From positions 1-64,000 of the forward strand of contig DASZUS010000025.1 in assembly GCA_035547515.1 (NCBI GenBank): a stretch of DNA of 64,000 nt, read 5' to 3'. The DNA is from DASZTV01 sp035547515 (GTDB lineage Bacteria; Actinomycetota; Actinomycetes; JAFAQI01). Of this stretch, positions 58,100-64,000 are shown piece by piece. Position 1 is the stretch's first letter, and each line of letters opens with the position of its first letter. The position numbers were made by a program, and so were the translations under genes. The notes beneath the pieces were generated by a model. It was not told where the DNA came from. It did no database searches and saw only the letters and a list, made by a program, of their open reading frames with translations.

Positions 58100-58726
58100 T
58101 CAGCCGGTCTTGCGGGACTCCTTGTGGGCCTCGATCGTCTCGTCGATCAGGTCGACGGTCTCCTCCGCCTTGATGGCGTCCCGCGACGCCTCGAGCGCCT
58201 CGTCCTCGTTCTCCAGGACCTCGAGCTTCGCGGCGCGCTCCTGGCGGTCGATCGCCTCGTCGCCCTTTGCCTTTGTCGCTCGCGCCGCGGCGATCTTGTC
58301 CGCGGCCTCGCGCTCGGCCGCCTTCTTGCGCTGTTCAGCCTGCTGGCGAGCCGCCGCCTTCTGCTTCTCCGCGGCAGCCGTGGCGGCAGCGCGGCGCTGC
58401 TGCGCGGACTCGCGGCGCTCCTCGAACCGCTCCTCGGCCTTCTCGCGGGTCACCTCAGCCTCGGTCTCGAGGACTGCTGCCTCGCGCAGCTTGGCCAGCT
58501 TCGCCCGGCGCAGCTCGGCGCTTCTGGTCAGCGACTCGTCACGCGTCAACGTGCCGACCAAGGCTTCTATCGTCGCCTCGAAGCCCTCGAGAGCCATCGC
58601 TGGCGGCCAGCTGTCGTTGCCGGCTTGGCCGGAGAGCCGCTCGGCCGCGCGCAACGACATGCGCACCGCCTTGAAGTAGGCGTGGGTGATCGCGCCCGGG
58701 ATCTGCTTGACGTTCGTGGGCATCAT
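58100..58726 (-). CDS. Ala/Glu-rich coiled-coil protein
   Basis: 208 residues, cytoplasmic. A short N-terminal domain (about 1-75, MMPTNVKQIPGAITHAYFKA) precedes a long charged coiled coil (about 70-200; AEKQKAAARQQAEQRKKAAE). No enzymatic motif. The ATG overlaps the CsbD-like gene's stop as ATGA with GAGGAG ahead, so the two are translationally coupled and may form a filament or membrane-stress scaffold together. Confidence 0.7.
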   Translation of the reverse strand: MMPTNVKQIPGAITHAYFKAVRMSLRAAERLSGQAGNDSWPPAMALEGFEATIEALVGTLTRDESLTRSAELRRAKLAKLREAAVLETEAEVTREKAEERFEERRESAQQRRAAATAAAEKQKAAARQQAEQRKKAAEREAADKIAAARATKAKGDEAIDRQERAAKLEVLENEDEALEASRDAIKAEETVDLIDETIEAHKESRKTG

Positions 58727-59232
58727 GAGGACTCCTCGTTCAACGCGTCGAGAGTTTCGGCTGCCTGCTGAGCCGCCTCCGCCTTAGCTTCGAGCACTTG
58801 CGCTTGCTGCTCGTGCTCGGCGCGTTCGCGAGCCGCAGCCTGCTGCTGCGTCGCGGCCGCCTGCTGTTGCGCCTGCGCGGTCTGCTCGGCGGCGGCCTTC
58901 TGCGCCGCCGCGGCGGTTTCGGCCTGCCGCTCGGCGGTGCGAGCCTCCTGCTCGGCCTCCTGCTCGCGCCGATCAGCGGTGGCCTCCGCCGCAATCCGCT
59001 TCCGCTCGATCTCGACTTCCTGCTGGCGCAGCTCCAGCTCCGCCTCGGTGGTCGCGCGCTCGGCCGCTACCCGGTTCTCTTTTGCAGCCGCGGCGGCATC
59101 CGCCTTCTCGTGATGCAGCTCACCCTCGCGCTGCAGGCTCTCGTTGCCGGTGACGGCCCCCACCGCTTGCTTCGCGGTTCCCTTGACTCGGTCGATGAGG
59201 CCTCTGGCGGCGCTCGTTCCGATGTCAGACAC
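58723..59232 (-). CDS. CsbD-like protein with long coiled coil
   Basis: 169 residues. Residues ~12-40 (LIDRVKGTAKQAVGAVTGNE) resemble the CsbD stress-protein motif; the rest is a continuous Gln/Ala/Glu-rich coiled coil ending ETLDALNEESS. CsbD proteins are sigma-B-type stress proteins of unknown mechanism; a fusion to a coiled coil is not the usual ~60-residue form. GTG at 59232 has GGAGGAG upstream. First gene of the pair. Confidence 0.7.
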   Translation of the reverse strand: MSDIGTSAARGLIDRVKGTAKQAVGAVTGNESLQREGELHHEKADAAAAAKENRVAAERATTEAELELRQQEVEIERKRIAAEATADRREQEAEQEARTAERQAETAAAAQKAAAEQTAQAQQQAAATQQQAAARERAEHEQQAQVLEAKAEAAQQAAETLDALNEESS

Positions 59233-59328
59233 AGGTATCTCCTCCGCACGAATGTGCGCTCTGGGCAGTGACAACCCCTCCCTACCCGCGCCTCGCGGCA
59301 GGAAGCACGTCACTCGCCACAGATCCTG

Positions 59329-60348
59329 GTGCGTCGGGAGAAATGGTCATTTCGTGCCATCGCGCAGACGGTCTCGAGCAGCGACCATGTCCGCGTGGAT
59401 CGGATCCCGCGGACACGCCCGCTTGCCCAGCTGAACCCGACGCGCTTCGAGGACACCCCTGAGTACCTCGAGTCGATGGCCGCGACGTGGAGCGAGCGTC
59501 CGTCGAGCCCGAGACAGCGGTTCGTCGCTCCAATGGCCGTCACAGCGGTTGTCCTGGCCGTCATCGGCGCCTGCGTCGCCGTAGTGGGCCACCACACCAG
59601 CAGGCCGGCCAGCAATGCCGACCTGCTGCGGCTCGTGCGCTCGGCATCTGGCGCGCTCGACAACGAGCCGTCACGCTCGTTCTCAGCGGAGGAACAGCTG
59701 TCCGGGCACGGGTTGCACGAGACGATCACCATGTCCGGCGTCTCGAGCATGCGCCAGCAGGAGTCGTCGTTCCGCATGGTGGCCGACGGCGTCTCCGAGA
59801 CCGGCCTGTCGATCAAGAAGATGGCCTACCTGAAGATCCCGCGGCTCAACGCGGTGCTGAACAACGGCAAGGACTGGCTTGCCATCCGCGCGCCGAAGCC
59901 CGATGCCGTGCAGCAGCAGCTGCAGTCCTCGGGGCCGGCCAGCCTGCTCAACGGGCTTGCCACCGTGAGCGGCACGGTGCGCGACGAAGGCAGAGAGACG
60001 GTCAACGGTGTCGACACCACCAAGTACCGCTTCGACATCGACGCAATGAAGCTGCTCGGTTCGACGTTCAGCGCCCTGCTCGGGCCGGGCGCGACCACCA
60101 CGCTCGAGAAGGCGGGCTTCGACAGCCTTCCCATGACGCTGTGGCTCGACGACCACGGGCTGCCCCGGGAGCTCGAGATCGACCTTCACGTCGACGGGAT
60201 CACGATGCACGAGACGGGCTACATGACGCCGTCGAGCAAGACCCTCGCGCTGAAGGCGCCACCTGCCTCCGACGTTCACTTCGTCGGGACCCTCGCGGAC
60301 TTCGGGCGCATGCTGCAGGGACTGAACGGAACAGCCAAACCGGCCTGA
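59329..60348 (+). CDS. Membrane-anchored LppX/LprAFG-like protein, paralogue A
   Basis: Up to 339 residues. An N-terminal cytoplasmic part is followed by one span (about 68-87, MAVTAVVLAVIGACVAVVG) and an outside domain with the LppX/LprG-like half-barrel pattern: FSAEEQLSGHG, AYLKIPRLNAVLNNGKDWLAI, ETVNGVDTTKYRFDIDAMKL, and LPMTLWLDDHGLPRELEIDLH. These domains bind lipids. No lipobox Cys, so it is anchored by the span. The start is uncertain: GTG 59329 or ATG 59476. A paralogue lies at 60712. Confidence 0.75.
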   Translation: MRREKWSFRAIAQTVSSSDHVRVDRIPRTRPLAQLNPTRFEDTPEYLESMAATWSERPSSPRQRFVAPMAVTAVVLAVIGACVAVVGHHTSRPASNADLLRLVRSASGALDNEPSRSFSAEEQLSGHGLHETITMSGVSSMRQQESSFRMVADGVSETGLSIKKMAYLKIPRLNAVLNNGKDWLAIRAPKPDAVQQQLQSSGPASLLNGLATVSGTVRDEGRETVNGVDTTKYRFDIDAMKLLGSTFSALLGPGATTTLEKAGFDSLPMTLWLDDHGLPRELEIDLHVDGITMHETGYMTPSSKTLALKAPPASDVHFVGTLADFGRMLQGLNGTAKPA

Positions 60349-60360
60349 CAGGATGCGGGG

Positions 60361-60657
60361 ATGCCCGCATACGTGATCTACCAAGGCCATGTCACCGACC
60401 CGGAGCAGTACGAGAAGTACAAACCGCTGTCCGCGGCGAGCATCGCCGCGGCAGGGGGCCGGCTGATCGTGCGCGGCGGCGAGTACGAGGTGCTCGAAGG
60501 CAGCGAACCGCTCAGTCGCACGGTTGTCATCGAGTTCCCGACGCGACAGGCCGCCGTCGACTGGTACCACGGCGCGGCGTACGCCGAAGCCCGCAAGGTC
60601 CGCGAAGGAGCGGCGCAGGCCAACATGTACGTCGTCGACGGGTACGACGAGGCCTGA
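60361..60657 (+). CDS. DUF1330 (dimeric alpha-beta barrel) protein
   Basis: 98-residue cytoplasmic protein of the DUF1330 family: AYVIYQGHVTDPEQYEKY, RLIVRGGEYEVLEG and VVIEFPTRQAAVDWYHGAAYAEA. Related small ferredoxin-like folds act in monooxygenase or oxidative chemistry, but DUF1330 function is not established. ATG 60361 lies 12 bp after the LppX-like gene. Confidence 0.87.
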   Translation: MPAYVIYQGHVTDPEQYEKYKPLSAASIAAAGGRLIVRGGEYEVLEGSEPLSRTVVIEFPTRQAAVDWYHGAAYAEARKVREGAAQANMYVVDGYDEA

Positions 60658-60711
60658 GGCGTAGCCCAAACGGCGCTGGCGAGCGGCTGACTCCCAAGCG
60701 ATCATGCCGGC

Positions 60712-61737
60712 ATGGAGCCGGATCAGACCCCTCAGCCGGGCGGCGCGCCAGGCTGGCAGCCTCAACCGTCGGTACCTGACTTCTTCGCTGCAGGAGCAGT
60801 GGTCATGCCGCCGCCGCTGCCAGGCGACCCGGCGCCGCCTGCCACGTCCGCGCCGACGCGGGTGCCCGCGCCGGCGTACGGGCAGGTCCCGTGGCACCAC
60901 GCACAGCCTCGGCGACGGGTCAGCCGCCGGCTGGTGCTGCCCTCAGCGCTCACCGCCGGAGCGGTCGCGGTGGGTGCGGTGCTGGTGGCCGCGTTCGGGC
61001 TGGGTAGCGGGGGATCGACGCTGTCCAACGCCCAGCTGCTCGCGGTCGTTCACAGCGCGTCTCACGGACTGACGCGTTCCCCCGCCACCGCGTTCACGAT
61101 GACGGTCGACGTCTCCGCCCAGGGCCACCAGGAGACGGTGGACATGCAGGGCGCCACGAGCAGGGACGGCCGCCAAGGTTCGTTCACGATGACCGGTCCG
61201 GGGATCGCCGAGTCGGCCGTCGTCGATCGCGGCATCGTCTACGTCAGCGTCCCACCCGCCGCGCTCTCACTGAACGACGGCAAACCCTGGATCGGGGTGC
61301 GCTCCGTGGCCCCGACCGTGGCGGAGCAGCAGCTCGGGGCCAGCGGGCCCGCCGCCATGCTCGAGTCGCTTGCCGAGGTCGGCGGCACGGTGAAGGACGA
61401 GGGCGAACAGACCGTCCAAGGCGTGCCCACCACGGAGTACAGCGTGACGGTGAATGTCAGCCAGGCGCTGGCTTCGGAGGACCCGGAGCTGGCGAAGAGC
61501 CTCGACCTGGACGGCATGGGCATCGGGGAGCTGCCGATGACGATCTGGATCGACCGACAAGGGCTGCCCCGCAGGATGGCGATCGCCACCACGTTCAACG
61601 GCGTGTCGCTCGACGAGGTCGCGAACTTCACCCCGGCGGCCTCAGTGCCCGACGTGCAGGTGCCGCCTGCATCGCAGGTGCGGATGTTCAACTCGCTAAG
61701 CGACTTCACCGCCAGCATGCAGAACCTCTACGGCTGA
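60712..61737 (+). CDS. Membrane-anchored LppX/LprAFG-like protein, paralogue B
   Basis: 341 residues. A Pro/Ala/Gln-rich cytoplasmic N terminus (about 1-72) is followed by a span (about 76-100) and an outside domain clearly paralogous to the protein at 59329: TAFTMTVDVSAQGHQETVDM, NDGKPWIGVRS, SGPAAMLESLAEVGGTVKDE and LPMTIWIDRQGLPRRMAIA line up with its neighbour. Likely lipid- or envelope-related. ATG 60712. The shared block ASGLASVxGxVxDEG-like suggests recent duplication around the DUF1330 gene. Confidence 0.78.
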   Translation: MEPDQTPQPGGAPGWQPQPSVPDFFAAGAVVMPPPLPGDPAPPATSAPTRVPAPAYGQVPWHHAQPRRRVSRRLVLPSALTAGAVAVGAVLVAAFGLGSGGSTLSNAQLLAVVHSASHGLTRSPATAFTMTVDVSAQGHQETVDMQGATSRDGRQGSFTMTGPGIAESAVVDRGIVYVSVPPAALSLNDGKPWIGVRSVAPTVAEQQLGASGPAAMLESLAEVGGTVKDEGEQTVQGVPTTEYSVTVNVSQALASEDPELAKSLDLDGMGIGELPMTIWIDRQGLPRRMAIATTFNGVSLDEVANFTPAASVPDVQVPPASQVRMFNSLSDFTASMQNLYG

Positions 61738-61748
61738 GGGGCGAGCGC

Positions 61749-62087
61749 ATGGCCGATCCCGGATACGCCGACGACCAGGTAGCGTGCACCGACACCGATC
61801 TGGTGATCAAGCGCTACTACCTGTGGGGCAGCTCGAAACGGTTGCCCTACTCGGCGATCATCGGCGTACGGCGCTTAGAACTCACGGGGCTCAACGCGGT
61901 ACGCAGGTGGCGGATCTGGGGCTCAGGCGACTTCGTCCATTGGTGGAACCTCGACCCGCGGCGACCACGCAAGTCGGTGGCGCTGGTGCTCGACATCGGA
62001 GGCCACGTGAAGCCCACGATCACGCCGGAAGATCCCGACAGGGTCGAGGAGCTCCTGCGAGCGCATGGCACATCGGTATCGGGATAG
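61749..62087 (+). CDS. Small PH-like domain protein
   Basis: 112 residues with strands typical of bacterial PH-like folds: LVIKRYYLWGSSKRLPYSAIIGVRRLEL, the Trp-rich WRIWGSGDFVHWWNLD and ALVLDIGGHVKPTITPEDPDRVEELL. Probably binds a membrane or protein partner. It follows the LppX-like paralogue by 11 bp and may be part of the same operon. Moderate confidence in the fold. Confidence 0.65.
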   Translation: MADPGYADDQVACTDTDLVIKRYYLWGSSKRLPYSAIIGVRRLELTGLNAVRRWRIWGSGDFVHWWNLDPRRPRKSVALVLDIGGHVKPTITPEDPDRVEELLRAHGTSVSG

Positions 62088-62115
62088 CACTACCTATGCG
62101 CCATCCGCTGGCGAG

Positions 62116-64000
62116 CTACTGCCGGGACATCGCCTCCGCCGCCGCGACCTCGGCATCGAAGCGCTCCAGCTTGCCGGTGAGGATCTCGACCTGGTGCAGC
62201 GTCCCCTGGAACGGGTTAGGTGCCTGGTAGCGAGGGCTCACCGCGGAGCCGTGGTCGTAGCCGACGCTGTGTCCGATGCTCGACATGATCCGCATCGCGA
62301 ACGGCACGTGGATCGCCCCGACCACCGAGTCCCCCACCAGCAGCTCGAAGTCACCCTCGGCACCGGACCGCGTGAACCGCAGCCCGACCTCCGACTCGCC
62401 GACCGGCACGTCGACATCCGAGATGCACACGCTGTGGTCGTTGAACGCGTTGTAGTCGAGCACCAGCTTGTCGTCCTCGACGAACCACGACAGCCCGGCA
62501 TTGGCGGTCCCCGTGGCGAGAAGTACGCCGTTGTCCCCCGCCGCCCGCGTGATGCGCGCCGTCATCAGGAACCGGCTGCCCGCGAGCGTCGCGCCGGCCT
62601 GCGCAGGCAACGGTGACATCGGCGGCTTGTAGATGTAGCGCCGCGACTGCGGATGCGGCGAGTTGTCGTCGTAACGGGTGAAGAACAGCTCGATGGTCCG
62701 GTCGTCGAGCGGCAGCACGCCGTGCTCGCGCGCCTGCTCCCACCACAGCTCGACCAGCTCTGCCAGCTTGCCGGGCTCCGCGGCAGCCAGGTCGTGGCAC
62801 TCCGAGAAGTCCTCGGAGACCTGGTACAGCTCCCACGGGTCGTCGGCGTACGGCACGTTCTGGGTGTGGCGGGTGACCGCCTTCCACTCTCCTTGCCAGA
62901 TGCCGCGATGCCCGTTCATCTCGAAATACTGCACGGTGCGGTTCGTCGGGGCATCGGGCTGCGTGAAGGAGTAGCGCATCGACTTCCCGGCAATCGGGAT
63001 CTGCTCGTAGCCCCGGTACGTCGACGGCGGCGTCACGCCCACCGCGTCGTAGACCGTCGGCGCGACGTCGACGGCGTGGTGGAACTGCTGCCGGATCCCG
63101 CCGGGGTCGCCGATGTGGCCGGGCCAGCTCACGATGAACGGCACGTGCACGCCGCCCTCATGGGTGTTCTGCTTGTACCACTTGAACGGCGTGTTCCCGG
63201 CCTGCGCCCAGCCCCACGGGTAGTTCGCATGGCTGTTCGGCCCGCCGATATCGTCGATGCGCTCGATCGCCTCCTCCGGCGTCTCGAGCATGAAGTTGAA
63301 GAACTTCATCTCGTGCATGACGCCGTACGGGCCGCCCTCCTGGGAAGCGCCGTTGTCCGAGACGAGCATGACGAGGGTGTTCTCGGTGAGTCCGAGCGCG
63401 TCGAGGTCGGCGAGCAGCCGCCCGATCTGCACGTCGGTGTGGTCGAGGAACGCGGCAAACGCCTCCTGCATCCGAGCCGCCAGACGCTGCTGCACCTCGG
63501 GCAGCGAGTCCCAAGGCTCGACACCCGGGTTGCGCGGGGCGAGGTCGGTACCCGGGGGGACCAGCCCCGCCACTTTCTGGCGGGCGAACCAGTCCTCGCG
63601 AGCAACGTCCCAGCCGGCGTCGAAGCGGCCGCGGTACTTCGCCAGGTACTCCGGCGGGGCCTGGTGCGGCGCGTGGGTGGCGCCGAAGGCCAGATAGAGG
63701 AAGAACGGCCGATCCGGCCGCACCGACACCGAGTCGTGGATGAACCCAGACGCGCGGTCCACCAGGTCCTCGGATAGGTGATAGCCCTGCTCGGGCGTGG
63801 CCGGCGGGTCGACCCGGTGGTTGTCGTAGAACAGGTCCGGGTGGAACTGGTCGGTCTCTCCCTCGAGGAACCCGTAGAACCGGTCGAAACCGCGCTGGCA
63901 CGGCCAGTGGTCGTAGGGACCGGCTGCGGAGCAGTCGAGCGCGGGACACAGGTGCCACTTGCCGACCGCGAAGGTCGTGTAACCGACGTCGTGCAGCACC
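62116..64000 (-). CDS. Arylsulfatase, 5' part outside the window
   Basis: At least 628 residues of an alkaline-phosphatase-fold sulfatase; the start and the formylglycine site (CxPxR) lie beyond the right edge, so the catalytic Cys cannot be checked. Visible: VGKWHLCP, GFDRFYGFLEGETDQFHPDLFYDN, YLAFGATHAPHQAP, the second metal region LVMLVSDNGASQEGG and the C-terminal DGTVWQG-like WQGEWKAVTRHT. A beta-rich C-terminal domain follows. It releases sulfate from organic sulfates, which fits the cys importer about 7 kb away. No formylglycine-generating enzyme is in the window. Confidence 0.9.
   Translation of the reverse strand, partial: VLHDVGYTTFAVGKWHLCPALDCSAAGPYDHWPCQRGFDRFYGFLEGETDQFHPDLFYDNHRVDPPATPEQGYHLSEDLVDRASGFIHDSVSVRPDRPFFLYLAFGATHAPHQAPPEYLAKYRGRFDAGWDVAREDWFARQKVAGLVPPGTDLAPRNPGVEPWDSLPEVQQRLAARMQEAFAAFLDHTDVQIGRLLADLDALGLTENTLVMLVSDNGASQEGGPYGVMHEMKFFNFMLETPEEAIERIDDIGGPNSHANYPWGWAQAGNTPFKWYKQNTHEGGVHVPFIVSWPGHIGDPGGIRQQFHHAVDVAPTVYDAVGVTPPSTYRGYEQIPIAGKSMRYSFTQPDAPTNRTVQYFEMNGHRGIWQGEWKAVTRHTQNVPYADDPWELYQVSEDFSECHDLAAAEPGKLAELVELWWEQAREHGVLPLDDRTIELFFTRYDDNSPHPQSRRYIYKPPMSPLPAQAGATLAGSRFLMTARITRAAGDNGVLLATGTANAGLSWFVEDDKLVLDYNAFNDHSVCISDVDVPVGESEVGLRFTRSGAEGDFELLVGDSVVGAIHVPFAMRIMSSIGHSVGYDHGSAVSPRYQAPNPFQGTLHQVEILTGKLERFDAEVAAAEAMSRQ

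Noticed and set aside
1..64000. tRNA, rRNA, CRISPR, transposase or prophage genes
   Set aside because: No cloverleaf, spaced-repeat array, DDE/tyrosine recombinase or phage structural gene was recognised on either strand by reading.

Overview
The window is G+C-rich, gene-dense chromosomal DNA from an actinomycete. Evidence is the frequent GTG/TTG starts, a complete mycofactocin (mft) cluster, steroid/CoA-ester catabolism genes of the mycobacterial type, a membrane class III cyclase of the six-span/HAMP type, a PASTA-like Ser/Thr kinase with an FHA partner, a DUF664/DinB protein, and the actinobacterial biotin-synthase helper bsaP. I cannot fix the genus; the mix looks more like a soil actinomycete related to Frankiales, Jatrophihabitans or Nocardioides than a Mycobacterium. 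No tRNA, rRNA, transposase, integrase, CRISPR or prophage genes were seen, and no gene-free stretch exceeds 300 bp.

Layout. 0-9 kb: membrane cyclase, secreted GH31 glycosidase, secreted phosphoesterase, a ribbon-helix-helix/DUF4097 pair behind a strong palindrome, a small lipoprotein, a sterol-desaturase-family enzyme and a membrane protein. 9-19 kb: divergent FHA and kinase genes, then a coupled operon of a processive GT2, a GT39-type membrane transferase, a DivIVA-like protein and a GH8 lipoprotein (probably a surface glycan), a secreted GH25-like protein, a flippase-like membrane protein and DUF427. 18.9-30.9 kb: NDMA/mycofactocin-type alcohol dehydrogenase, a fused two-domain acyl-CoA dehydrogenase, an SDR, the leftward operon mftA-mftB-mftC-mftE-SDR-mftF-mftD with divergent mftR, a small membrane protein and signal peptidase I. 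30.9-39.5 kb: two acyl-CoA dehydrogenases, a thiolase/lipid-transfer protein, a DUF35 protein, a hydrolase, a collagen-like secreted protein, a CoA-transferase and an alcohol dehydrogenase. 39.7-48.7 kb: bioB-bsaP, a ParA-like ATPase, RidA, an 11-repeat NHL protein, a RibD-type reductase, a GAF-ANTAR regulator and a three-gene response-regulator/phosphatase, histidine-kinase, response-regulator operon. 48.8-64 kb: GH92 mannosidase, the sulfate importer sbp-cysT-cysW-cysA, a CPBP protein, an aromatic/histidinol-phosphate-type aminotransferase, DUF664, a coiled-coil/CsbD-like pair, two paralogous LppX-like proteins, a PH-like protein and an arylsulfatase that runs off the right edge.

How the parts work together. 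The 18.9-39 kb region reads as a catabolic block: mycofactocin is the redox carrier for the NDMA-type alcohol dehydrogenase and the SDRs, and the acyl-CoA dehydrogenases, thiolase, DUF35 protein and CoA-transferase fit beta-oxidation of a steroid- or isoprenoid-like side chain. The 11-16 kb operon fits synthesis, placement and trimming of an extracellular polysaccharide. The sulfate importer and arylsulfatase could serve sulfur scavenging.

Most unusual are the inverted repeats between 18.7 and 30.1 kb. Two copies of a ~143-bp element with 16-bp inverted ends bracket a small membrane gene, and three neighbouring genes use stop codons inside them. A perfect 46-bp palindrome follows the alcohol dehydrogenase, a 19-bp-arm inverted repeat precedes it, and another long hairpin lies inside the 3' end of mftD, whose protein has a ~36-residue tail.
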